From: Kitasatospora aureofaciens
Lineage (GTDB): Bacteria; Actinomycetota; Actinomycetes; Streptomycetales; Streptomycetaceae
Assembly (NCBI GenBank): GCA_000720845.1
Contig: JODU01000017.1
Span: forward strand, 124,001-188,000
Length of the DNA: 64,000 bases
Direction of reading: 5' to 3'
Below the pieces are notes generated by a model. The model was not told the origin of the DNA and did not search any database. It saw only the letters and a program-made list of their open reading frames with translations. Position numbers and translations under genes: made by a program. Of this stretch, positions 17,849-25,477 are shown in pieces. How positions within the stretch are numbered: position 1 is the stretch's first letter; every line of letters begins with the position of its first letter.

Positions 17849-18694
17849 TCAGGCGGTGCTGAGCATGCCTTCCCGCAGCCGGGTCAGCAGGCGCGAGATC
17901 AGCCGGGAGACGTGCATCTGGGAGACGCCGAGGCGCTCGCCGATGTCCTTCTGGGTGAGTTCCTCGACGAACCGCCAGTGGATGATCTGCCGGTCGCGCT
18001 CGTCCAGCTCGGCGATCATCGGGGCCAGGGCGTGGAAGTCGTCCACGAGAGCCAGGGCGGCGTCGTCGGCACCGATGAAGTCGGCGAGCGCCGACTCGCC
18101 GTCCTCGCTGCCGCTGATGGCCGCGTCCAGGGAGGCGGAGTTGTAGCCGTTGGCCGCCAGCCGGGCCTCGACGACCTCGTCCTCCGGGAGGCTCATCAGC
18201 TCCGACAGCTCCTGGGTGGTGGGGTTGCGGCCCAGCCGGCTGCGCAGCTCCTCGGTGGCCCGGGCCAGCTGGACGCGGGCCTCCTGAAGACGCCGGGGCA
18301 CGTGCACGGCCCACGAGGTGTCCCGGAAGAACCGCTTGATCTCCCCGACGATGTAGGGCACGGCGAAGGAGGTGAACTCGACCTCACGGGTCAGTTCGAA
18401 CCGGTCGATGGCCTTGATCAGACCGATCATGCCGACCTGGACGATGTCCTCCATCTCCTCCGGCCCGCGGCTGCGGAACCGGCCGGCCGCGAAGCGGACC
18501 AGGGACATGTTCATCTCGATCAGCGTGTTGCGCGCGTACTGGTACTCGGGCGTGCCCTCCTCCAGCACCGTCAACTGCTCGAAGAACAGCTTCGACAACT
18601 CCCGCGCGTCCTTGGGCGCCACCTTGGACGGGTCCGCGATCTCCGGCATCTCCGCCGTGGCGTGCTCGGTGGCCTGTGCGGTCGTCGTCGTCAT
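17849..18694 (-). CDS. sigB: SigB/SigF-type stress sigma factor
   Basis: A 281-residue sigma-70 family group 3 factor. Region 2 is at about 70-150 (EEMEDIVQVGMIGLIKAIDRFE and FTSFAVPYIVGEIKRFFRD), region 3 at about 155-215, and region 4 ends with the helix-turn-helix TQKDIGERLGVSQMHVSRLISR. This is the SigB/F/H family that governs osmotic and oxidative stress and differentiation in Streptomyces. GGGAGGG lies seven bases before the ATG at 18694. The upstream genes on the same strand encode an ATPase-type anti-sigma factor and a STAS antagonist, giving a partner-switching cassette. Confidence 0.94.
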   Translation of the reverse strand: MTTTTAQATEHATAEMPEIADPSKVAPKDARELSKLFFEQLTVLEEGTPEYQYARNTLIEMNMSLVRFAAGRFRSRGPEEMEDIVQVGMIGLIKAIDRFELTREVEFTSFAVPYIVGEIKRFFRDTSWAVHVPRRLQEARVQLARATEELRSRLGRNPTTQELSELMSLPEDEVVEARLAANGYNSASLDAAISGSEDGESALADFIGADDAALALVDDFHALAPMIAELDERDRQIIHWRFVEELTQKDIGERLGVSQMHVSRLISRLLTRLREGMLSTA

Positions 18695-18752
18695 GATGTG
18701 CCCTCCCGGTAAATCGGTCGTCGTGTCACCTAGTCGGCCGACGACCCGTCGC

Positions 18753-18777
18753 CTACCCCGGCTCAGACCTCGCACAC
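18753..18777 (-). promoter_or_regulatory. Candidate SigB-type promoter of sigB
   Basis: On the minus strand GTGT, 15 bases, then GGGTAG fits the published SigB-type consensus GNNT-N14-16-GGGTAY except at the last base. It lies about 60 bases upstream of the sigB start codon, where autoregulation would be expected. The match is short, so this is a candidate only. Confidence 0.45.
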
Positions 18778-18805
18778 ATGGCGGAGTGCCGCAATGTGTG
18801 CGAGG
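18768..18805. terminator. 12-bp perfect stem-loop between rsbA-like gene and sigB
   Basis: CCTCGCACACAT and ATGTGTGCGAGG form a perfect 12-base-pair stem with a 14-base loop, just after the anti-sigma gene stop. No T-run follows on the minus strand. It could attenuate read-through from the upstream genes into sigB or be a processing site. It overlaps the -35 part of the candidate sigB promoter. Confidence 0.6.
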
Positions 18806-18821
18806 CCCGAGCGACGGTGCC

Positions 18822-19751
18822 TCACAAGCCCAGGTAGAAGCGGACCGCGGTGCCCTCGTCGCTCGTGTGGATCCGCACCAGATCGGCCACGTAGTGGACG
18901 AGCAGGAGGCCGCGGCCACCGATCTGCCCGCGCTCCGGGGGCCGCCGGCCGACGAGCGGATCCGTGAGCCGGCCCGCGTCGCGGACCTCGCACACCACCT
19001 GGCCCGCCTCGGCCCAGACCGCGACCGTTCCGTCGCCTCCGCCGTGGACGACGCTGTTGGTGATCAGCTCGGACACCGCGAGTTCCGCGTCCTGCAGCCG
19101 CCGCCCGGTCAGCCCGAGCGAGGCGGCCCGGTCGACCGCGAAACGGCGGGCCTCGGGCAGTTCCCCGGACCCGAAGGCCAGGGAACCGGCGTCGGGAACG
19201 GGCCCGAGCGGCTCGTTGTAACGGGTGACGACCGCGCGCCAGTCGTACTCCTCGCTGACCCGCTCACTCCCCCCGGTGATGACCGTCGGGTGGGTGACCA
19301 GGGCGTCCGCGAGCACGTCAGCGCCCAGCCGGGTCTCGTCGTACGGGCACAGGATCGTCGCGGGACGGCCCGCGAAGGCGGCGTTGATCAGCGCCTCGTG
19401 CTGGGCGCACGCCGGGTACTCCACGGCGCTGCGTCCGGCCCAGATGGGCTCGCCGATGATCCGCACCCGTGCCCGCGTGTGCGCGTCGGCGAACGCCCTC
19501 AGCACGCCCGGGATGATCCGGCCCGGGTTGCGCCCGGCCTCGGTCATGTCCAGGAAGGTGACGTCCCGGGCGTCCGTGCCGAGTCCCGCCCGGATCAGCT
19601 CCAGGTTGGGGCCGGGTACGGCCACCGCCACCGGTTCGTCCGCGGCCAGCCCGTCCCGTACGAACGCCACCGTCCGGTCGGTGTACTCGGCCGCCGAGCG
19701 GTAGAACAGCGCCGGATGGGTGAATGCCTCGTCGGTGGTCGCCGTGCTCAT
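18822..19751 (-). CDS. rsbA: MEDS-domain plus HATPase anti-sigma/serine kinase (RsbA-like)
   Basis: A 309-residue protein with two domains. Residues about 10-175 look like a MEDS sensory domain (HPALFYRSAAEYTDRTVAFV, and CPYDETRLG). Residues about 200-309 form a GHKL ATPase of the anti-sigma kinase type: N-box ELAVSELITNSVVHGG, EVRDAG, and GGRGLLLVHYVAD. It should bind and hold the sigma factor encoded downstream and phosphorylate the STAS antagonist encoded upstream. Its ATG overlaps the antagonist's stop as ATGA. The symbol follows the S. coelicolor sigB locus from memory. Confidence 0.82.
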   Translation of the reverse strand: MSTATTDEAFTHPALFYRSAAEYTDRTVAFVRDGLAADEPVAVAVPGPNLELIRAGLGTDARDVTFLDMTEAGRNPGRIIPGVLRAFADAHTRARVRIIGEPIWAGRSAVEYPACAQHEALINAAFAGRPATILCPYDETRLGADVLADALVTHPTVITGGSERVSEEYDWRAVVTRYNEPLGPVPDAGSLAFGSGELPEARRFAVDRAASLGLTGRRLQDAELAVSELITNSVVHGGGDGTVAVWAEAGQVVCEVRDAGRLTDPLVGRRPPERGQIGGRGLLLVHYVADLVRIHTSDEGTAVRFYLGL

Positions 19752-20101
19752 CGTGGCGCCACCTCGATCCGGTGCAGGGACGGCCAGAACAGGTCCAGTA
19801 CCCGCGGCAGTTGCGGCGGCGGCCGCTCCACCACGACCCGGCCGACCGGCAGGTTCAGGGCCGTGACGGCCAGTGCCGTCACCCCGGCCACGTCGACGAA
19901 CCGCACCCCCGACAGCTCCACGTAGGACACGTCCGTGTGCTGCCGGGACAGTTCGGTGAGAGCGTTCTCCCAGGAGAGCCGGGTGCTCACGTTGATCTCA
20001 CCACTGGCCCGGATGCCGGGCCGGCCGGGCAAAGGACCCACGTCCAGCAGCGCACCGCTCCGGGTGCGGGCCGGGCCGTCCTCGGCGCCTGTGCCATCCA
20101 C
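19748..20101 (-). CDS. rsbB: STAS-domain anti-sigma factor antagonist (RsbB-like)
   Basis: A 117-residue STAS protein. The core has the strand-helix pattern EINVSTRLSWENALTEL then SYVELSGVRFVDVAGVTALAV, where the Ser/Asp-containing loop GVRFVDVAG is the position phosphorylated in SpoIIAA/RsbV relatives; this copy has Val-Asp where a Ser or Thr is usual, so its phosphorylation switch may differ. The GTG at 20101 is chosen because GGAGGGG lies six bases upstream. It is translationally coupled to the MEDS/HATPase gene. Confidence 0.82.
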   Translation of the reverse strand: MDGTGAEDGPARTRSGALLDVGPLPGRPGIRASGEINVSTRLSWENALTELSRQHTDVSYVELSGVRFVDVAGVTALAVTALNLPVGRVVVERPPPQLPRVLDLFWPSLHRIEVAPR

Positions 20102-20272
20102 ACTCGATCCCCTCCGGAACTCCACCGGGCACCCGCGGGAGCCCGGGCGCTTCTTCCGGCCAGGCAGCCTATCCCGACCGGGCGCCCTACGCCGGTGAGG
20201 GGACAGGCGGGCGACAGCGGGGCGAAGCGGGGAACAAGACACTGAGCGCGTCCTCGGAAGGGAAGACTGGGC

Positions 20273-20629
20273 ATGTTTGAAGCCGAAAACATTCGTGACT
20301 GGCGCGGCCTCGATGTCGTGGACTACGACGGCCGCAAGATCGGAACCCTGGAGTCCATCTATTTCGACACCCTCACCGACCGGCCCGCGTTCGCGACGGT
20401 CACGATCGGTCTGCCGACCCGCCGGCGGCTGGTCTTCGTGCCGGTGGACAAGGCCACCGTCGGACCGTCCTACCTGAAGGTGACCTACGACAAGTCGCTG
20501 GTCAAGGACGCCCCCGGGATCGACCCGGACGGTGAGCTGGCCGCCGAGGACGAGGGCGCCGTCTTCGCCCACTATCACCTGCCCTACGAGCCGGGCAGCC
20601 GCGGCGAACGCCGCCTCGGCCGACGCTGA
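20273..20629 (+). CDS. PRC-barrel domain protein
   Basis: A 118-residue soluble protein with one PRC-barrel domain: RDWRGLDVVDYDGRKIGTLE, then FATVTIGLPTRRRLVFVPVD and YLKVTYDKSLVKDAPGI. The C-terminal 30 residues are acidic and then basic. PRC barrels bind RNA or act as small adaptors; stress-linked copies are common near sigB and dps in Streptomyces. It is divergent from the rsbB-like gene and convergent with dpsA. Confidence 0.87.
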   Translation: MFEAENIRDWRGLDVVDYDGRKIGTLESIYFDTLTDRPAFATVTIGLPTRRRLVFVPVDKATVGPSYLKVTYDKSLVKDAPGIDPDGELAAEDEGAVFAHYHLPYEPGSRGERRLGRR

Positions 20630-20633
20630 ACCC

Positions 20634-20669
20634 GGGCGGTGGCGCGGCCACGCGGCCGGGCCACCGCCC
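20634..20669. terminator. Bidirectional stem-loop between PRC-barrel and dps genes
   Basis: GGGCGGTGGC and GCCACCGCCC form a perfect 10-base-pair G/C-rich stem with a 16-base loop, between two convergent genes. It has no T-tract, as is usual for Streptomyces terminators. Confidence 0.6.
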
Positions 20670-20691
20670 CCGTCGCTGCCGTGTGGCCCGG

Positions 20692-21255
20692 CTAGGCGAC
20701 TTCTGCGCCGCGTGCCGCCGCCTCCGTCTCGGACGTCGCACTGCCGGTGGCAAGGGAGCCGCCGGCGCTCTCCAGGTGGGCCCGCACGAACCACTGGAAC
20801 TGCTCCAGGTCCCTGAGCTGGCCGATCAGGAGGTCCTCCGTGGCCGTGTCGATCTTGCCGGCCTCCTCGATCGCCGCGCGCATGCCCTCGACCACGCCGG
20901 TGTACACCACGTCGAGTGCGCCGAGATGGGCGATGGCGTCGGCCCGTCCGATGGAGTAGTCGTCCCACTTGCGTTCGGCCACCAGCGCCCCGGGCGTGCC
21001 CTGGGCCACCCCGCCGAGCGCGGCGATGCGCTCGGCGACGTCGTCGGCCATCTCGCGCACCTGGTCGACCTGGGGGTCGATCATCTCGTGGACCGCGATG
21101 AAGTGCGGACCCACCACGTTCCAGTGCACGTGCTTGAGGGTCAGATGCAGGTCGTTGAGGGCGTGCAGGCGCAGTCGCAGCACACCGATCAGCCGTCCTG
21201 CGGCCTCGCGCTCGATGCCGGGGACCGTGTACTTCGGGGTCAGGTCGTGCGTCAT
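20692..21255 (-). CDS. dpsA: Dps-family ferritin-like DNA-protection protein
   Basis: A 187-residue four-helix-bundle protein that stores iron, using hydrogen peroxide as oxidant, and protects DNA. The intersubunit ferroxidase ligands are visible: His44 in KHVHWNV, His56 in AVHEMID, Asp71 and Glu75 in DDVAERI. Residues beyond about 160 form a flexible Ala/Ser/Glu-rich tail. GAGGT sits just before the ATG at 21255. Proximity to sigB agrees with recalled SigB-dependent expression of dpsA in S. coelicolor. Confidence 0.94.
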   Translation of the reverse strand: MTHDLTPKYTVPGIEREAAGRLIGVLRLRLHALNDLHLTLKHVHWNVVGPHFIAVHEMIDPQVDQVREMADDVAERIAALGGVAQGTPGALVAERKWDDYSIGRADAIAHLGALDVVYTGVVEGMRAAIEEAGKIDTATEDLLIGQLRDLEQFQWFVRAHLESAGGSLATGSATSETEAAARGAEVA

Positions 21256-21304
21256 GGCGGACCTCAGCTCCTCATGCGTTTCGTACGTCGTTGCTCGTGC
21301 ACGA

Positions 21305-21329
21305 ATGCCCCGTATCGGCTCCGGCAGAC
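21305..21329 (-). promoter_or_regulatory. Candidate SigB-like promoter of dpsA
   Basis: On the minus strand GTCT, 15 bases, then GGGCAT resembles GNNT-N14-16-GGGTAY with a mismatch at the T. It is about 50 bases upstream of the dpsA start. Low-information match, supported mainly by gene context. Confidence 0.3.
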
Positions 21330-21349
21330 ATGCGCGGGGGGCCTCCGGA

Positions 21350-21955
21350 TCAGGACGGCGGGGCCGGCAGGGGCATCGCGCCGAGCGCGCGCGCCGCGTG
21401 CACCAGGTTGGACGCCATGGCCCGGCCGGTGGAGACCGACCAGTCGTGACCGCGCTCGTCGTCGAGGAAGTCCGGACCCGGCCCGGGGCCCAGGTGCCAG
21501 TAGGTCCAGGCCTGCCCGGGGATGGTGTAGCCGAGGTCCGCGAGCCCGCCGCTGATCTCGCTGATGACGTGGTGGGCTCCGTCCTCGTTCCCGGTGACCA
21601 GGACACCGGCGGCACGGTTGTAGGCGACCGGGCGGTCCTCGTCGTCGGTCTCGCCGAGCATGGCGTCCATGCGTTCCAGGACCCGCTGGGCGACGGAGGA
21701 CGGGCGGCCGAGCCAGGTCGGCGACGCGATGACCAGGATCTCGGCGGCCAGCAGCTTCTCGTGCACGCCCGGCCAGTCGTCCCCGTCGCCCATGTCGGTC
21801 TCGACCCCCGGTTTCAGGTTGAGGTCGACGGCCCGTACGACGTCCACCTCCACCCCGTGGCCCTTGAGCGCCGCGATGACCGTGGCGGCGAGCGCCTCGG
21901 TGTTCGACGGCTGGGGGGAGGGTTTGAGAGTGCAGTTGATCACGAGTGCGCGCAT
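21350..21955 (-). CDS. Flavodoxin-like NAD(P)H-dependent FMN reductase family protein
   Basis: A 201-residue protein with the flavodoxin fold: RALVINCTLKPSPQPSNTEALA is the phosphate-binding loop type, IASPTWLGRPSSVAQRVLERMD is the FMN-isoalloxazine loop of NADPH-dependent reductases, and GVLVTGNEDGAHHV follows. Likely role is reduction of quinones or other electrophiles with FMN; the substrate is unknown. GGGGAGG precedes the ATG. It is divergent from the methyltransferase by 44 bases. Confidence 0.83.
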   Translation of the reverse strand: MRALVINCTLKPSPQPSNTEALAATVIAALKGHGVEVDVVRAVDLNLKPGVETDMGDGDDWPGVHEKLLAAEILVIASPTWLGRPSSVAQRVLERMDAMLGETDDEDRPVAYNRAAGVLVTGNEDGAHHVISEISGGLADLGYTIPGQAWTYWHLGPGPGPDFLDDERGHDWSVSTGRAMASNLVHAARALGAMPLPAPPS

Positions 21956-21999
21956 GCCTCCCCGTGTTCCCCGGCGGACCCGGCGCTATCGTCGGCCGT

Positions 22000-22740
22000 A
22001 TGGCTGACGAGTGCTTCCGGCATCCACGGCTCGCCGCGCTCTACGACGTGCTCGAAACCGGCCGCGGCGACCTGGTCCCGTATCTGCGCATGGCCGAGGA
22101 GTTCGGCGCGCGGAGCGTGCTGGACATCGGCTGCGGAACCGGGGTGTTCGCCGTGCTGCTGGCCGACCGCGGCCTCGACGTCGTCGGTGTCGACCCCGCC
22201 GGGGCCAGTCTCGACGTGGCCCGCGGCAGGCCGGGCGCCGACCGGGTGCGCTGGATCGAGGGCGACGCCACCTCGCTCCCCCCGCTGCGCCTCGACCTCG
22301 CGACCATGACGGCGAACGTCGCCCAGGCGATCACCGACCGGACCTCGTGGCAGGGGACGCTGCGCGGCGCGTACGAGGCCCTGCGGCCCGGCGGACACCT
22401 CGTGTTCGAGACCCGGGACCCGGCCCGGCGCGCCTGGGAAAAGTGGACCCGCGAGCACACGCACCAGATCACGGAGGTACCCGGTACGGGCAGCGTCGAG
22501 AGCTGGTGCCGACTGCTGGACGTGAGCGGTCCGCTGGTCACCTTCCGGTGGACCTACGTCTTCGGCGCGGACGGCGAGGTGCTGACCTCCGACTCGACGC
22601 TGCGCTTCCGGGAGCGGGAGGAGGTGGCGGCCGACCTGGCCGGACAGGGGTACGTGGTACGGGAGGTGCGCGACGCCCCGGACCGGGCGGGACGGGAGTT
22701 CGTCTTCGTCGCGCGGCGTCCGGAGGCGGACGGACACTGA
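22000..22740 (+). CDS. Class I SAM-dependent methyltransferase
   Basis: A 246-residue protein with methyltransferase motif I VLDIGCGTG at about residues 46-54, the acidic end of strand 2 in VVGVDPAGAS, and GDATSLPP. The later HLVFETRDPARRAWEKW segment is seen in small-molecule methyltransferases. Substrate is unknown. The ATG at 22000 is chosen as the point where the fold begins; there is no ribosome site and TATCGT lies about 13 bases upstream, so the transcript may be leaderless. Confidence 0.85.
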   Translation: MADECFRHPRLAALYDVLETGRGDLVPYLRMAEEFGARSVLDIGCGTGVFAVLLADRGLDVVGVDPAGASLDVARGRPGADRVRWIEGDATSLPPLRLDLATMTANVAQAITDRTSWQGTLRGAYEALRPGGHLVFETRDPARRAWEKWTREHTHQITEVPGTGSVESWCRLLDVSGPLVTFRWTYVFGADGEVLTSDSTLRFREREEVAADLAGQGYVVREVRDAPDRAGREFVFVARRPEADGH

Positions 22741-22847
22741 CGCCGCCGGCACCGGAAGGCACCCCGGGAACCCGGCAGCCGACGCCGCCCCGTCACTGCC
22801 CGGTCACACCCATGACGCGGCGCCCTCCGGGCGGCCATCCTCGCCGC

Positions 22848-23639
22848 ATGGCCCGTTTCCAGCACACCGTGACCCTCGTCCCCGTACCCCGCCGCTGGTG
22901 GGAGTCGTGCGTGGCCGCGCTGTACGACCTGGCGGAGGGCACGGACGCCGAGGAAGGGCGCCTGCGGCTGCCCGACGGACGTCCGCTGCCCGGTGTGGTC
23001 CTGGCACGGGGGAGGCACTTGGCGCCGGGCGCGCAGTACCGGCCCGTGCGCGAGGAGGACGGGGAACCGGACGCGGACCAGTGCCTCACCGTTGTCTCCT
23101 GGGACCGCCGCCGGGAGACGGCGCTGGAGGTCGTCACCCTCGACGACGACCCGGCCCACCCCGTCCGGCTGGTCTGCGCCCTCGGGCTCACGAGCGCCGA
23201 ACGGCCCCGGGCGGCGTGGCTGTCGGCGACGCTGCGCCCGAGCGGTGACTCGTGGGCGAAGTACCTCGGCGGCACCGGACGCCTGCACATCGACCTCGGC
23301 CGGTGGTGGCAGGCGACGAGTCCCGGCCGGCCTCCGTCCCGCGCCCCGCTGAGCGGGACCGTGACGCATGTCCTCGCCCGTGTCTCGGTGACGGTCGTAC
23401 CGCGCCCCGCCCCGGACGGAAGATGGCGGGTGACCGTGAGGGCACGGGTCAGGGGCCGCTCCTTCGCCCGCCCGCTGCTGCCCCTCGCCACGGCGGTGCT
23501 GGGGCGCCGCGCCCGGCGGGCCTGCGCCGATGCCCTGGAGCGCGCGGCGGCGGCATGGAACGCGCAAGTCCCCGAACTGGTCCGCAAGGACGGTGAGCGA
23601 CTGGGTGCCGAGCTGGCCGACGCGCTCATCGGCCCGTGA
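22848..23639 (+). CDS. Hypothetical protein
   Basis: A 263-residue soluble protein beginning MARFQHTVTLVPVPRRWWES. The middle part has paired beta-type segments (QCLTVVSWDRRRETALEVVTL). The C-terminal 90 residues contain a basic VSVTVVPRPAPDGRWRVTVRARVRGRSFARPLLPLA stretch, a short hydrophobic helix and a final amphipathic helix. The Pro-rich, Arg-rich C-terminus resembles dimerisation or membrane-proximal segments, but no family is recognised and no function is proposed. Confidence 0.6.
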   Translation: MARFQHTVTLVPVPRRWWESCVAALYDLAEGTDAEEGRLRLPDGRPLPGVVLARGRHLAPGAQYRPVREEDGEPDADQCLTVVSWDRRRETALEVVTLDDDPAHPVRLVCALGLTSAERPRAAWLSATLRPSGDSWAKYLGGTGRLHIDLGRWWQATSPGRPPSRAPLSGTVTHVLARVSVTVVPRPAPDGRWRVTVRARVRGRSFARPLLPLATAVLGRRARRACADALERAAAAWNAQVPELVRKDGERLGAELADALIGP

Positions 23640-23810
23640 GACGGCAGCCGGGCCTTCCCCTGCCCATCGGCGCGCGGAGGGCGCACGCGGGAAACGAGTG
23701 AGCCCTGTACGCGCCCCCTTCGTGGTACGGACAATCCCTGTGACCGTGATCACCCGGCGGAAGACGCGGTGTCGTCCGGCCGCCGACTCCCGGGAAGCAG
23801 GTCGATCGCC

Positions 23811-24533
23811 ATGCTGTTGCGTCAGCCCACCACCGTGACCGAAGCGCAGGAGTGCATGGCGCAGGGCGCGGTGCCCATCGGCGGGGCCACCCTCGTGTGG
23901 GCCACCTGGCAGCGCGACGGTTTCCCGGAACTGGCCATGTCGCTGCGCGCGCTGCCGGAGGCGACCGTCGTCGGACCCGAGTCGCTGGGCGCGGCCGTGG
24001 TACTGCACCGCGTGGACGACCGGGTGCCCGAGGTGCTGCGCCGGGCGGCGGGCTCGGTCGGCACCGGAGCGGTACGCCGGACGGCCACGGTCGGCGGCAA
24101 CCTCGTCGGCAGCAGCCTGCGCTGCCTGTTGCCCGCAGCCCTCGTGCTGGACGCCCGCGCCACGGTGCTGGGCCCGGACCGACCCTACGAGACCGATCTG
24201 GCCGAGGTGATGGCGAAGCGTCACCTGCTGCTCGGCCTGCGCTGGCGCACGCCGGTGGCCAGTGGCTACCGCAAGCAGCCCGCCGAAGCGGGTGGTCCGC
24301 CGCCCCTGGTGGTCGCCACCGCCGTGCACCTCGACGGCGACGGCCGGCACCGGCTGCGCGTCGCCGTCCGCGAGGGCTACGACGTGCTCAGCGAGGCCGT
24401 CGGGTGCGACGCGGGCGCCGACGGGGCCCTCGACGCCCTGGAGCGGACGGACCTCGGCGCGCTGCCCGTCGGGGCCCGGGACGTGGTGCGCGAACAGGTC
24501 GCCGACATACTGGGTCCCCGAGCCGGCCGCTGA
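23811..24533 (+). CDS. FAD-binding domain protein, CO/xanthine dehydrogenase medium-subunit type
   Basis: A 240-residue protein resembling the FAD-binding medium subunit of molybdenum hydroxylases. It has a first FAD loop PIGGATLVW, the second TATVGGNLVGSS, and a middle helix-strand region ending RDVVREQVADIL. Intact medium subunits are about 280-300 residues with a C-terminal domain, so this copy is short. No iron-sulfur or molybdopterin subunit is adjacent, which makes it an orphan. The flavin may be used by a partner elsewhere, or the protein may be a remnant. ATG 23811 begins directly at the domain. Confidence 0.75.
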   Translation: MLLRQPTTVTEAQECMAQGAVPIGGATLVWATWQRDGFPELAMSLRALPEATVVGPESLGAAVVLHRVDDRVPEVLRRAAGSVGTGAVRRTATVGGNLVGSSLRCLLPAALVLDARATVLGPDRPYETDLAEVMAKRHLLLGLRWRTPVASGYRKQPAEAGGPPPLVVATAVHLDGDGRHRLRVAVREGYDVLSEAVGCDAGADGALDALERTDLGALPVGARDVVREQVADILGPRAGR

Positions 24534-24557
24534 ACGCGACGGTCGGCTCGGGGACCC
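24512..24557. terminator. Bidirectional terminator overlapping a stop codon
   Basis: GGGTCCCCGAGCCGGCCG (24512-24529) pairs with the segment 24540-24557 over 18 positions with one mismatch, leaving a 10-base loop. It spans the stop codon of the FAD-binding gene and serves two convergent genes. Confidence 0.75.
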
Positions 24558-24568
24558 GGCGGATCGCG

Positions 24569-25408
24569 TCAGCCCTTGGCCAGGGCCTTGACGCGGTCCA
24601 ACGCCCCGTTGAACTTGTCGTGGTCCCCGACGGTCGGTCCGGACGAGGTGTACTGCCACATCGTGTGGAAGTCCCAGCCGGCCGGGAGCGTCCCGGCGGT
24701 CGAGGCGTACCGGGCGATCCACAAGGGGTTGCTCGCGCCGAAACCGCTGTAGTTCCCGGTGCACTGCGTCCACCAGTTGGTGGAGGTGTAGATGACGGCG
24801 TGCCGGCCCGTGCGCTGCTCGTACCGGTCGAGGAAGGACCGGATCCAGCTCACCATCTGACTGTGCGTCCGCCCGTAGCAGGTGGCCCCGTACGGGTTGT
24901 ACTCGATGTCGAGGACGCCCGGGAGCGTCTTGCCGTCCTTGGACCAGCCGCCGCCGTGGTCGACGAAGTAGTCGGCCTGGGCGGCGCCGCCGGCGGTGTC
25001 CGGGGTCGCGAAGTGGTACGCGCCGCGGACCATGCCGGCGTCGTACGAACCGCCGTACTGCTGGGCGAAGTAGGGGTTCCGGTAGGAGGTCCCCTCGGTG
25101 GCCTTCACATAGGCCCACCTCACGCCGCTCTTCCAGAGGGTCGACCAGGCGACGTTGCCCTGGTGGCTGGAGACGTCCACCCCCTCGGTCTGGGCGACGC
25201 GGGTGCCGACGGGGCGGCCCTGGACCCCTTCGTGGGCGAGGACGCCGGTGCCCATGTGGGCGGTGCCGCGAGCGGGCGTCCGGGTGTCGTCGGCGGAGGC
25301 GGTGGCCGGGACGGCGGCCAGGGTCAGGAGGAGTGACTGGGCGGCGAGGATGACGCCTGAGGTGAGCAGGCGTGAGTGGCGTTTCGCCACGGCTATGGGT
25401 CTGCGCAT
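24569..25408 (-). CDS. Secreted GH25 muramidase (lysozyme)
   Basis: A 279-residue precursor with a long Sec-type signal peptide (basic Lys/Arg start, hydrophobic core about 15-35, Ala-x-Ala before residue 40). The mature enzyme has GH25 signatures: GVDVSSHQG with Asp78, and DIEYN with catalytic Asp167 and Glu169, then SWIRSFLDRYEQ and a C-terminal MWQYTSSG strand. It hydrolyses the glycan strands of peptidoglycan. ATG 25408 is chosen as the start of the signal peptide; ATG 25417 would add three residues. Confidence 0.93.
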   Translation of the reverse strand: MRRPIAVAKRHSRLLTSGVILAAQSLLLTLAAVPATASADDTRTPARGTAHMGTGVLAHEGVQGRPVGTRVAQTEGVDVSSHQGNVAWSTLWKSGVRWAYVKATEGTSYRNPYFAQQYGGSYDAGMVRGAYHFATPDTAGGAAQADYFVDHGGGWSKDGKTLPGVLDIEYNPYGATCYGRTHSQMVSWIRSFLDRYEQRTGRHAVIYTSTNWWTQCTGNYSGFGASNPLWIARYASTAGTLPAGWDFHTMWQYTSSGPTVGDHDKFNGALDRVKALAKG

Positions 25409-25477
25409 GGCACCCATCCGAACCGCAGTCGGGCCCCACCGCATCCCACAGTCGCCCAGACGGTGTTGGGGGTGGTC

